Assembly (NCBI GenBank): GCA_002731275.1
Contig: PCBK01000044.1
Location: 20,399 to 84,398, forward strand
Source: Deltaproteobacteria bacterium
GTDB lineage: Bacteria; Myxococcota_C; UBA6777
DNA length: 64,000 nt
Direction of reading: 5' to 3'
Each line of letters begins with the position of its first letter. Positions within the stretch are counted from its first letter, which is position 1. The position numbers and the translations under genes are program-made. The notes under the pieces are model-generated. The model was given only the letters and a program-made list of their open reading frames with translations. It did not search any database and was not told where the DNA came from. Positions 44,801 to 52,167 of the stretch are shown here, one piece after another.

Positions 44801-46886
44801 GGAGACGGAGCTCTTTATCTCTTTGCCGGCGATGTTGCTGGTCGGGGGATTGTGGTTTGTCCTCGAAGGACTTGGAGCGATCGTTCGTAGAGATGGGCAG
44901 CTTTTGCGACAGCGCAGGAAGGTGGCGTTTCGACAAAGTAGCTTTGTGGTTGTATTGAGTCTGCTCACAGTGCTGTGTTTTGGTGTGTGGTTGTGGTGGG
45001 GACTCGAACCTGTCTTTTCTACGTTCTCGTGGTCTTTTCATGAGGCGTTGTGGGTGTTGTATGCGGCGCCGCTCTTTTTCTTGTTGATAGTGTTGCGTTT
45101 TGGCGTGCAGTGGCGAGTGCAGATCCTCTTGCTCTCTTGGTGGATATGGCCGCTCATGTTGGGCAGCTGGAGTGTCGAAGAGGGAGGATATACGATGCTT
45201 CATGCCCCCTTCTTCTGGGGGGTGTATGTGTTGTTGTTTGGTGCGCTGTGGGCGTTCGTCGTCAAATATGCTGTGTCTTGGGGGGCTGAAGGTGTGTGGC
45301 CACACCGATGGTTTACACACACGATGTGGAGGGGGGTCAATGTAGAGACTGACTCCTCAGAAGAGCAGATACATCGTTGTCCAAAGCGCGAGGAGTGGTC
45401 TTTCTTACAGCGTCGTGTGGATGATATCCTTTTGACAGGCGGTGCTCTACTTCGTTGTGTGTGGTGGGCGGCGATGGTGTCCTTGTCATGGATGATGTGG
45501 CGTGTGATGTCTGGGCAGAGTCCACCTCTGGAGGGTGTGTGGGTTGCGTTGATGTGTGTCCTGGGGCTGGGGCTCGCGGGTCGTTTTGTCTTACGACGTG
45601 CGTCCTGGTGGTTTGCCTGGTTTGTCGCGTTGTCACTGGTGTTGTATTTTGTGACGTATGCGCTTGCGCCTTCGATACAGGACGTAAGTTATCCCTATTT
45701 GTCGAGCTTTGCACTTTGGGCGGGTGCCTGTGTCCTGTGTGGGATGTGGTTGTCAGCGCAATTGACAGATGGAAGAGGGCGCGACTGGTGGTATCCGCCT
45801 GTGTGGCGCGCTGACAGAGAAGGTGGGGATGATCTTTCTCGTTGGTCTGGCTGGCACCGTATCCCTCGGAGGATGGAACGTGCGACGCTTATCGCCTCGT
45901 TCTGGATGGCGGTCTTGGCCTCTGTTGCGATTGTGACGGACATATGGATGCGTGAGATCGTGCAGCGAGAGGCGATGTGGCTTGAACGTGTCTTCGTGCC
46001 GTTGGCGTTGGTGTTGCTTGCCTGGGGCTGGGGATGGCTTGCGCGACGTTGGAAGAGTGAACTCTTGGCGTACTTTGCGATCGGGTGTTTCTTTGGTTTG
46101 TACGCACATATGCGTATCAGTTGGGGGTTTGGGTCGGACAGTCTTGATGGCTGGATGATGTTTGTGTTTGGTTTTGTGTTTATTGGGTTCCGGATGGTGT
46201 GGCAAAAGCTCGGGGGCGTCGTGCTGGCACGTGCCATACAGCGAGTCGTGTTTGTCTTACCTTGGGTGGCCTTTGTGTTCGCGTGGCTGGGACAAGGCTC
46301 GTTTCCGTCGGCCATGTGGATGGTGAGTGGATTATACTACGGTGTCTTGGCTTATCGCAGTGGGCGTCGGTGGTTGTATGTGCCTGCCTTTGCGTTCGCG
46401 AATGTCGAGATCATGATGTGGCTCTCTGGTCGTGGTGCGCTCTCGTGGCATTGGTTTGTGTTGCCTGTAGGACTGACTCTCGCGAGTTTTGCGGTCATCT
46501 TCCAGGAAGATCTGTCTGAGAGAGGGCGTACATCTTTACGTGTTGTCGGGAGTATTGCGATCTATGTGAGCAGCGCCTCGCAGATCATCGTGGGGCATTC
46601 GATTTGGGACGTGATGGTGCTCGCGATCCTCTCGATCGCGGGGATTTTACTTGGCATCGCGTTACAGCTCAGGAGCTATCTGCTGTTTGGTGTGGTCTTC
46701 CTCTTCCTCGACGTCATCATCCACCTTTTTTATCTTGGGACACGAGATCGTGTGGTGGGGATGATCTTCTTGTTTGTAGTAGGGGTTTTGTTCCTTGTGA
46801 CGGCTGTGTTCTTCCATCTGAAGCGAGATGCGCTGTTGGCGCGCGTGAAAGAGCTTCGTGAGACGCTTGATTCTTGGGAAGTTTGA
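38829..46886 (+). CDS. Giant polytopic membrane protein with N-terminal zinc ribbon
   Basis: This 2685-residue protein begins with a Cys4 knuckle (C3, C6, C14, C17), followed by Pro-rich (to about 190) and acidic Glu-rich regions, including three tandem copies of EQEVA near residue 365. From about residue 478 to near the end it is an almost unbroken series of hydrophobic helices rich in Trp, Leu, Val and Gly, dozens in number, broken by a few charged loops. The plan recalls the DUF2339 group of very large myxobacterial membrane proteins, but family membership is not proven by eye. It may have grown by duplication. GGAG lies 7 bases before the ATG at 38829; codons upstream add an unlikely N-terminus. 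Function unknown. Confidence 0.75.
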   Translation: MFCVVCLRQFEDRCDTCPSVPNVPPGFLPSTRSLIEIEKRQFLLDALALWVHKGLVSPRLRKELSMPYLTQLHFIRPRIWSDLPAPTEAWLRREVGENAPFPSIKITINEPQRRVPPLPPAPPPLAVIKPPQVRVRPSSLRPSSDERLLSVRTTPPPGIAVEVSETLETPYTNVPPPIPSTLKESNIPRLYVRALESQQAIPVRNKSFGASAEEELPFVLTPPARPALEADLFIESNDALDEIGDMDTLEEVEAISSLDRPNDIQALLPNIKPSSLRPRTRQPTPREEAITLEVEKIKPNTHHELDAPLHELDPPKSASLRMPKHAYKTTPSATDSQPLHELDLPAKTTLKEAQEQRDAHALTEQEVAEQEVAEQEVAGEVSEHVSVRLENVASEEELEAPKEEAETPSEELEEPLESAETQETAQEEAADVDALGDVMGSVVGGDLLDVVPSFEEGQRSAPAHSEVLEHSTWSRYLKPFLTQYWLYFVGMFLVLASGFYLLSLAWTGLGQVMRQVVIWSGLCLGAGSFAGAGSLVVRRLELEQAGKLFWLVGVGLLGPAGIALGKLLPDAPLLASGLWAASLAGGWGFSRYWRPRVSKQAGSFAWGTWGVLFSSLVFVPSLGGIATILACYLGAWLLLQQIRAVPWFQSARKRRWTRWFELSFEGEREKPDFWEHFFFLLPGVYLFMLMVAWLIWGGLLHGSLDPAMWWNGPWRWFGPLGVMLGWCMMAFAEVSEVGATDTKQTYSVWLVWALLLGAAGCVISIQAPFVLAVAAAGYVLLTLSIAWTWPKKAFFWLAGVATFVAHLGLVMGLNVSFFGGASLSHQWTGIWLLPYLVALFGGVQWLKRHGREEGKQVWEQLWLVVSIAGVMWLLLGTQWLLKIWLLVVPVYIGAYFALCALFARKSVGYLALATLATWVFFGFVYVHNTVQVAGAVASLLVLFLCWSGARWLESQRAFRSLQEVLDDAMALGIPVLLLWGSHPLLVGWIGKGAVAPSSLWIVADIALLVYGGLLLWLSLATGRRGWTYVGLGVFALGSVLLKSELPHWLGLTIRPWLSNVVLFAVALLLFELALTWDAKSRELDDRLGLLWLGKRLGPPSYLLYMPLVQTSCVVTLVGLVQLHLITLPWMIAAVSWLLACSFFVRVGTALPSRAFGVVFVGVYFLGVTQLSYLWNEGRLLSLLGWGEVWLFATLVLVCGVFLFERLVRGMVPQILVAPVGSERTLPPSGPVRGEFLYWSEWMSPIANLLPLIALVLFVGWLGVLAGYWGDAPSVQGMMWSSVMWVEFALVFGVLAVLFGQRWFVVLMASALFGVVSALSTLFVASWESWIVVSCALVFGYGVGRHRGWRAFESLGYLPGLWDGWRDTSTARGDMLWGKGLRDAALLNSFGVMVWAIHSWLMYPVSVGWLTLAGVLCGVPFMWGAVRRQALPGARAQYSLGWACWGFSLWALGMDGFVYFSLPVPPLQGAALSLIGALLVLLFAKIVWLERRAVLWDAIVKGELDIFSPSAAWKDMDKADEVLLWQSWQQWMEIGYVAAAGLVFVEWMWGRQPLMELPFFLMLPLLVQLIVRPSRVVFSITVALGALFWWTNALPSGWLVGDLLLPPGAAALLAWMTAVLFVLRGWTRWVDSDEPTEGRLTQDWMLAALLLFGAGCMAAALDVIFILDLKLWPFHGWVLGLLAASGCYYVAMSWSQLQGASLLSSDWEKRFAHVGAFSSTPGTRSQWELLGETLKVAFAFSTLAVCILLLVGMRYQGAILEHLPWLSLLPFAAVQLQRPSRAYAVLVVIGSLAFWLLGLLEAWIAASLMVGASVVFLWQAWSLWRLDVRAFEFMRPWTLGAFGASLAICVWSYLPILSLWGYTLEHWALAAWAAILCAAFYRGLMLCLGMFLRREDRDVPWGGFASVEMTQTPWKLLWDTSWYGFLYVGLLGSGLALKVCVEAFPDTLDVWLIFAAASVFLFDVSRTPNKASISISSGLLVLFVYVQASLVTETELFISLPAMLLVGGLWFVLEGLGAIVRRDGQLLRQRRKVAFRQSSFVVVLSLLTVLCFGVWLWWGLEPVFSTFSWSFHEALWVLYAAPLFFLLIVLRFGVQWRVQILLLSWWIWPLMLGSWSVEEGGYTMLHAPFFWGVYVLLFGALWAFVVKYAVSWGAEGVWPHRWFTHTMWRGVNVETDSSEEQIHRCPKREEWSFLQRRVDDILLTGGALLRCVWWAAMVSLSWMMWRVMSGQSPPLEGVWVALMCVLGLGLAGRFVLRRASWWFAWFVALSLVLYFVTYALAPSIQDVSYPYLSSFALWAGACVLCGMWLSAQLTDGRGRDWWYPPVWRADREGGDDLSRWSGWHRIPRRMERATLIASFWMAVLASVAIVTDIWMREIVQREAMWLERVFVPLALVLLAWGWGWLARRWKSELLAYFAIGCFFGLYAHMRISWGFGSDSLDGWMMFVFGFVFIGFRMVWQKLGGVVLARAIQRVVFVLPWVAFVFAWLGQGSFPSAMWMVSGLYYGVLAYRSGRRWLYVPAFAFANVEIMMWLSGRGALSWHWFVLPVGLTLASFAVIFQEDLSERGRTSLRVVGSIAIYVSSASQIIVGHSIWDVMVLAILSIAGILLGIALQLRSYLLFGVVFLFLDVIIHLFYLGTRDRVVGMIFLFVVGVLFLVTAVFFHLKRDALLARVKELRETLDSWEV

Positions 46887-47163
46887 ACCTTTTGTGTGCT
46901 TGTCGTGAGGATTTGGTGTATCGCTCCTTGGGAGGGGCGTGTGCGCGGTTTTTTGTGGCTTTTTTTGGATGTTTCTGTTGATTGGATCGTAGAATACTGG
47001 CATGTTATGTGGACATTGATGGTCCATTATGATGACACAGGTTCGCGAAAGAAAGTGCCACTGTATGACATGGTCCCAACCAAACTCCAAAGACCTGTAC
47101 AGTCTTTTTCGTACGCTTTCTTAAGCCACCATCTTTTGTATGTGGAACAAAGGAGATACCCCG

Positions 47164-49335
47164 ATGGCTGGAAAAAATCCGCCAAAGGATACAGCAATAA
47201 GTGATGACGCCTGGCTGGATGGTGAGGCGTCTCAAACACCGAAAAAGAAGAACCAGAGAAACGTAACACTTCATCAGGAGATCGTCCTTCCGCAAAACCT
47301 GGATGAGTTTTTTCTGCCTGAAGATATCTCTAGTGGTGACGCGCTAGAAGCTGCTACGCCTGCGAAAGACTCTGCGCCCACGTCTCCAATGACAGGAGAG
47401 TTGGAGCTTTTTTCAGCCGAAGAGATCGACGATATCCTGATCAAAGCAAACGCAGACTCCAGCGCGTCTATGGATGCACATACTGTGCCCGTCGCGACTT
47501 CTACGCCAGCAGCAGCGGTCGCGACGCCTATTCGGGAGAATGAAATCGGACACCGCGCGCCTTCTGCTGGCAATCGTCCTGTCACGCGGGTCAAACCCAT
47601 CAGTGTCGAGCTACCTGTCGAAGAAGAACTCGACGATCTCTTGGAGTCTTTTGTCTCCGAAGAAGAGCAACAGGCGTCACAACCTCTCGTTGAGAGCAAA
47701 CTCATTCAAAGAGAAGCGCCTAAAATCGCGATGACACCAGAGGAGGAACGTGAGCGGCGAGAGATCAAACTCAAAGCTGCGCCGAACAAACCCCCCCAAA
47801 AACAACAGCACATGATTATCGGTTTGATTGCCGGTATTCTCGTATTGGTGAGTGTGCTTGTGTTTCTTCTGTGGCCCGAACCTTCTACCGACGCGCTGAT
47901 TGATGCGGGACGTTACAAAGAGGCTTTGCCCCGTCTTGTGAAGGAGAAGCGGTGGGGCAAAGCGGGAGCGTTGTATACCAAATTGGCGTTGTTTGACGAA
48001 GCGGTTCAGTCCTTCAAGAAGGCGCGTATGTGGCAAGATGCTGCGAAAGTCTACACACAGATCAAGAAGTTCGACAAAGCTGGCGAGATGTTCTTAAAAG
48101 CCCACAATGAGAAGGACGCAGCGTTTGCATTTGAAGAGGCCAAACTGTACGCAAAAGCCGCCCCTCTATTTGTGAAGATCAACCGGGTCGACAAAGCGAT
48201 CGCCAACTATAAAAAGGCTAAGGACTGGTCGTCTACTGCTGCGTTACTTGTGAAGGAGAGAAAGTACAAGGACGCGATCTTGTACTACAACAAAGCCGAG
48301 GATTGGGAGAAGGTTGGTGATCTGTACAGCCAACTCAACAAGTGGAGCAAGGCCGTCTCTTTTTATCGACGTGCCAAGAAGGTGCTGAAGGCCGCACAAG
48401 CCACCCTTCATGTGGGAGCGTCTGTGCAAGTGGCGCGAGACTTCGAAGAGTCTGGGTTTTATCGATGCGCTGCGGCTGTATATCTCGCCGCCAAGAAGCC
48501 GGCGAAAGCCTACATCACATATTTGAAGGCCGATCAGGGGAAAGATTCAGATTATAGCCTCCTCGTCGAGGCTGGGCGTGTGGCTGAGCTGAGTCGAAAA
48601 AAGAAAAAAATGCGTGAGGCGTTCCACGACGCGTTGCGCATTGAGAAGAAACACCACATGTTTCGGAAAATGCTCGGAACATATCGGAGTATCAGTCAAG
48701 AGAGGCAAGGGTTACGCTTTGTTCGCAGTCGCGCCAAAGACTTCATCAAGATGAAGGAATATTGGCTGGCGTACAAAGCGAGTGAGGACGTGAAGAGGAC
48801 GATCGAGCTGAGTCTGATCCAAAAAATCTCTTTTAACAAAATCCAGAGTCAGGTCTTACCTTTCATCAAGTTTGCGCCCCAAATCATCAATATGAAGCAG
48901 GACTTTGTCAAAGCCGAAGGCGATGAAGGCAAACACCCACACACCAATATCTCCGTATCGCTTCACACCCCTATCGGTGCCAAAGTGACCGAAGCGTATG
49001 TTGTGTGTCGTCTCTTCCAAAAGGATCTCGGGGGTTACGGTGGTGTGACACAAGACGATATCAGCCTGGTAGATGTCTGTCGGGATTACAAGGGGACACG
49101 TGCGCAGATGGAGGCCTTCGAGACGGCTCCCTCTGTCGTCGTCTTTACGCGCAAAATCGAGGGCCTGAAGGCCGACAGCAAGCGCATCGTGAACTTCCAA
49201 CACAAGAGCAACATTCCCTACAAAATCCTCTCTTGCCATCTCCAACAAAAGAAAGAGTTGGTCTTTGAGGAACCTGCCAAGAAGCCAAAAAAGCGCAAAA
49301 AGAAGCGCAAAAAAAGGCGTAGAAGACGACGTTAA
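47164..49335 (+). CDS. TPR-like repeat membrane protein with basic tail
   Basis: The 723-residue protein has a disordered acidic N-terminal region (to about 215), one transmembrane helix (about 217-238, MIIGLIAGILVLVSVLVFLL), then about 12 helical-hairpin repeats of the TPR/SEL1 type (typical unit: DKAxxxFxKAKxWxxAA) up to about 520, a beta-rich domain and a C-terminal tail of almost pure Lys/Arg. The repeats should bind proteins in the periplasm or cytoplasm. AAAGGAG lies 8 bases before the ATG at 47164; a codon eight positions earlier is not supported. It is flanked by the giant membrane protein and a convergent TPR lipoprotein gene. Confidence 0.7.
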   Translation: MAGKNPPKDTAISDDAWLDGEASQTPKKKNQRNVTLHQEIVLPQNLDEFFLPEDISSGDALEAATPAKDSAPTSPMTGELELFSAEEIDDILIKANADSSASMDAHTVPVATSTPAAAVATPIRENEIGHRAPSAGNRPVTRVKPISVELPVEEELDDLLESFVSEEEQQASQPLVESKLIQREAPKIAMTPEEERERREIKLKAAPNKPPQKQQHMIIGLIAGILVLVSVLVFLLWPEPSTDALIDAGRYKEALPRLVKEKRWGKAGALYTKLALFDEAVQSFKKARMWQDAAKVYTQIKKFDKAGEMFLKAHNEKDAAFAFEEAKLYAKAAPLFVKINRVDKAIANYKKAKDWSSTAALLVKERKYKDAILYYNKAEDWEKVGDLYSQLNKWSKAVSFYRRAKKVLKAAQATLHVGASVQVARDFEESGFYRCAAAVYLAAKKPAKAYITYLKADQGKDSDYSLLVEAGRVAELSRKKKKMREAFHDALRIEKKHHMFRKMLGTYRSISQERQGLRFVRSRAKDFIKMKEYWLAYKASEDVKRTIELSLIQKISFNKIQSQVLPFIKFAPQIINMKQDFVKAEGDEGKHPHTNISVSLHTPIGAKVTEAYVVCRLFQKDLGGYGGVTQDDISLVDVCRDYKGTRAQMEAFETAPSVVVFTRKIEGLKADSKRIVNFQHKSNIPYKILSCHLQQKKELVFEEPAKKPKKRKKKRKKRRRRRR

Positions 49336-49389
49336 TTCAGGTGTTCTTTGTTGTATATCCGGGGAAGTGGGGGAGGACGAGAGAGGTTT

Positions 49390-50919
49390 TTAGTCGATCG
49401 TCTGACAGGTCGGGGTCGCGCGTGCTTTTTTGTTATACAGACAGATCATCTCCATCGCACGAGGGTATCGCTTACGAAGCATTCGTCTCAGTCGCCTCGC
49501 GCGGCGAAAGTAACGATTCTTTTTGTAGAGCAGGTAGGACATGTACAGCGCCCTCGACGCGATGATACTTTTGGGGTGTTGATTGGCCAGCGTGAGGAGC
49601 CACTTGGCCGCTTGAAGGGGACGCTTGAGGCGATGCAGGACGATCGCATACCGGTACATCGCCCGTGTGGTCAATTTGTGCTTGGTTTGTCCCTCGAACA
49701 TCTTACGGTAGACGCCGGCAGCGGTCTTGTTCTGTTTGTACTTCTCCAGCCTCTGTCCCAAATCGTACAATGAACTCAGCACTCTCATATCATTGGGGGC
49801 CATGGCGTGGACGGCGAGAAAGCGTTTGGCCGCCTCTTTGTACTTCTTCTGTGCGAGCAGTGGGCGCGCCTGTCGCAGTCCATGTAGGACGATCAGGATG
49901 CGTAGTCGTTTGGTAAAGCGTGTAGGGGGGCGGCCTTTTGTACGTCGAAGGTATCCCATCAACTGTGGCAACATCAGATCCCATCGACTTGTCCGACCAA
50001 AGAGGTGCAATGCGCTGCGCTTGGCGAGCGCTGAGATCGGGTGGTGTGAACCAAAGCGCACGATCATCAAGTAAAACGTCAGGGCTTCTGCGTAATGGCT
50101 GTCTCGTTGCAACGCCAGCGCACCTTGTAAGGCGACCTTGAGATTCTCGACGTTGGGGTGTTTGAGCAGCTCTTCGGCCTCTTTGGTGAGTTTTTGAAAA
50201 CCTTCGCGTTTGGCGCGTTGTCTCGGCTTGATCTGCTTCTTGTCTGTGATAGGTTCCTGTTGTGCTCTTCGCCATAATTTGATGCGGCAGCCGAGTGTTC
50301 CGCGTTTAGCATCTTGTGTAAAGGCGAATGTCTGTTGCTTGGTCAGAGGGCTCTCTTTCACCCACTCGACTGAGCGACCAAACCATTTGAGCGCGAGAAA
50401 ACATTGTGAACGGATCGACATGACAAATGCTCGGCCCATCGCAGCTTTGTAGCGTTTTTTTCCTTTCGGGTAGTGTTCGATATACAGTCCGTAAAGGTGC
50501 CCACCTGCGATATACGTCGTGGGATTTCCGTGGTGTCGGGCTTGTTTCAGGGCTTTCTCGGCGGAAACAGTGAGCAGCCGCTCGACTTTTTGGCGTGCGG
50601 GGTTCCAGATCGCAGTGCGTGCACGATGGTTTTTGTACCAGTCATCTTCAGGGTCGAAGAAGCTCGCGAGGCGTGAGGATTCGGAGAGCACTTCGCGCCA
50701 GCGCTCTTTGTTGACGAGCAGACTGACGACCGCGTATTGTGCGTCGATGGCCTTGGGGTTGCCTGGATCTCTCGCGAGCTTGCCGTACATCTCCAGGGCT
50801 TTGTCGAGCTCGCCTCGCTTCTCTGCGCTGCGGGCTTGTTGTAGACTTGCGCTACCACAACCGAGCTGTGTCGTCGCAAGCAGGGCAACAAGGCAGAAGA
50901 ACCACAACACAAACGCCAT
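49390..50919 (-). CDS. TPR-like lipoprotein
   Basis: This 509-residue protein has a lipoprotein signal (hydrophobic stretch ending QLGC, Cys near residue 21) and a helical-repeat body of the TPR type (about 30-480) with many Lys/Arg residues, ending in a basic segment (FRRARRLRRMLRKRYP). I chose the ATG at 50919 because it gives a proper lipobox; no clear ribosome site is present there. The reading frame continues upstream to 51063, and an ATG 31 codons earlier has a weak GGAAA site, so the start is uncertain. The gene converges with the TPR membrane protein (54-bp gap). Confidence 0.65.
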   Translation of the reverse strand: MAFVLWFFCLVALLATTQLGCGSASLQQARSAEKRGELDKALEMYGKLARDPGNPKAIDAQYAVVSLLVNKERWREVLSESSRLASFFDPEDDWYKNHRARTAIWNPARQKVERLLTVSAEKALKQARHHGNPTTYIAGGHLYGLYIEHYPKGKKRYKAAMGRAFVMSIRSQCFLALKWFGRSVEWVKESPLTKQQTFAFTQDAKRGTLGCRIKLWRRAQQEPITDKKQIKPRQRAKREGFQKLTKEAEELLKHPNVENLKVALQGALALQRDSHYAEALTFYLMIVRFGSHHPISALAKRSALHLFGRTSRWDLMLPQLMGYLRRTKGRPPTRFTKRLRILIVLHGLRQARPLLAQKKYKEAAKRFLAVHAMAPNDMRVLSSLYDLGQRLEKYKQNKTAAGVYRKMFEGQTKHKLTTRAMYRYAIVLHRLKRPLQAAKWLLTLANQHPKSIIASRALYMSYLLYKKNRYFRRARRLRRMLRKRYPRAMEMICLYNKKARATPTCQTID

Positions 50920-51140
50920 GTTGATGGGGTGGGAGGCGTGTTGGGCTGTTTGGGGAGAATGTATGCTTACGTTGTTGTCGATTGTAACGTTATATTTGGG
51001 GTGTACGCACATAGATGTTTCCAGTTTTGAGTAGGGGTCATGTCGAACCCGAAGACCATACAAAAAAGTGCCGGAACGTCAATCTTTTGTTGTCCATTCA
51101 GGCTGTTTTGTAGGAGGTATGTTGTGGGGGGAGTGAAGAG

Positions 51141-51947
51141 TCAGCCAAGAACCTCCATCATCATCCTGTATCCTTCGAAGAAGTCATGTATGACAGGGTC
51201 GGTGCTCGCGAGCATACCATCTGGTGTGTCGACACCTTGGACTTTCCCTTGGTGTAGCAAGGCGACTCGATCGCCGACCTCCATCGCGCTCTTGAGGTCG
51301 TGGGTGATCACGATGGAGGTGACACCATTTTGATGTTGCAGGCGCTTGATCATGTTCCCGACGACGGTTGTACTGATGGGATCGAGGCCGGCGGTCGGTT
51401 CGTCGTAGAGGACGATCTGTGGCTGTGTGACGATCGCCCGCGCGACGCCGATACGTTTGCGCATCCCACCACTCAGCTCAGAAGGGTATTGGTATTCGAT
51501 CCCAGGGAGCAAGACCCACTCCAGGACCTCCGAGACTTTGTTGGAGATCTCTTGCTCTGGCATGCTGAAGTGTTCACGTAGAGGATAGGCGATGTTTTCG
51601 TAGACTGTGAGGGAGTCAAACAGGGCGTTGGCCTGAAAGAGCATCGAGGTGTAGCGTCTGATGGGCATCCATTCTTGCTCGTCGAAGTTCTGTACTTCCC
51701 GGCCTTCGAGCCAGATCTTGCCCTGGTCTGGCTGAAGCAGACCGATAAGCATCTTGATCAGGACCGATTTTCCGGTCCCTGAGTTACCCACGAGAGAGAG
51801 CGTCTCACCTTTACGGATGGAGAGGTCGAGCGCGTCGATGACATGCAGGTCACCAAAGGACTTGCTGACACCTTCAAGGCGAATAAACCCTTCAACACCT
51901 GTAAACACCGGCCTCTCAAATGTCTCTGGTTGGGACATCGGCTCCAT
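51141..51947 (-). CDS. MlaF-type ABC transporter ATPase
   Basis: This 268-residue ATPase has Walker A GNSGTGKS (about residue 53-60), signature LSGGMRKR (about 155), Walker B IVLYDEPTAGLDP (about 174) and the H-loop VITHD. The DEPTAGLDP with the MRKR signature and the VEGFIRLEGVSKSFG start match the MlaF/Mce-linked ATPases that power phospholipid movement between membranes. The usual MlaE permease and MlaD gene are not adjacent. The ATG at 51947 follows AAGG; an upstream in-frame start would add 39 residues that match no ATPase. Confidence 0.8.
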   Translation of the reverse strand: MEPMSQPETFERPVFTGVEGFIRLEGVSKSFGDLHVIDALDLSIRKGETLSLVGNSGTGKSVLIKMLIGLLQPDQGKIWLEGREVQNFDEQEWMPIRRYTSMLFQANALFDSLTVYENIAYPLREHFSMPEQEISNKVSEVLEWVLLPGIEYQYPSELSGGMRKRIGVARAIVTQPQIVLYDEPTAGLDPISTTVVGNMIKRLQHQNGVTSIVITHDLKSAMEVGDRVALLHQGKVQGVDTPDGMLASTDPVIHDFFEGYRMMMEVLG

Positions 51948-52167
51948 CAAAACAAACCTTCCGTTTTGTGATGTGCTGTACACTTTGGTACGAAAACGAC
52001 AACAACAGATGTATGCAAGGTAGCAGTCTGCCTGCTTCATCGCAAGATCTTGCCTCGTATCCATTGTGGTATGCTTGACATGATCATGTCTTCAGAACTA
52101 CGCTCGAAGTATATGATGTTTTGTATGATTGTGATGGTGCTCTGTGTCTTTGTGTGGAGTGTTTGTT

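Noticed and set aside
44130..45320. Minus-strand reading of 396 codons inside the giant membrane protein gene
   Set aside because: The Arg/His/Gln-rich product is the usual shadow of a hydrophobic coding strand.
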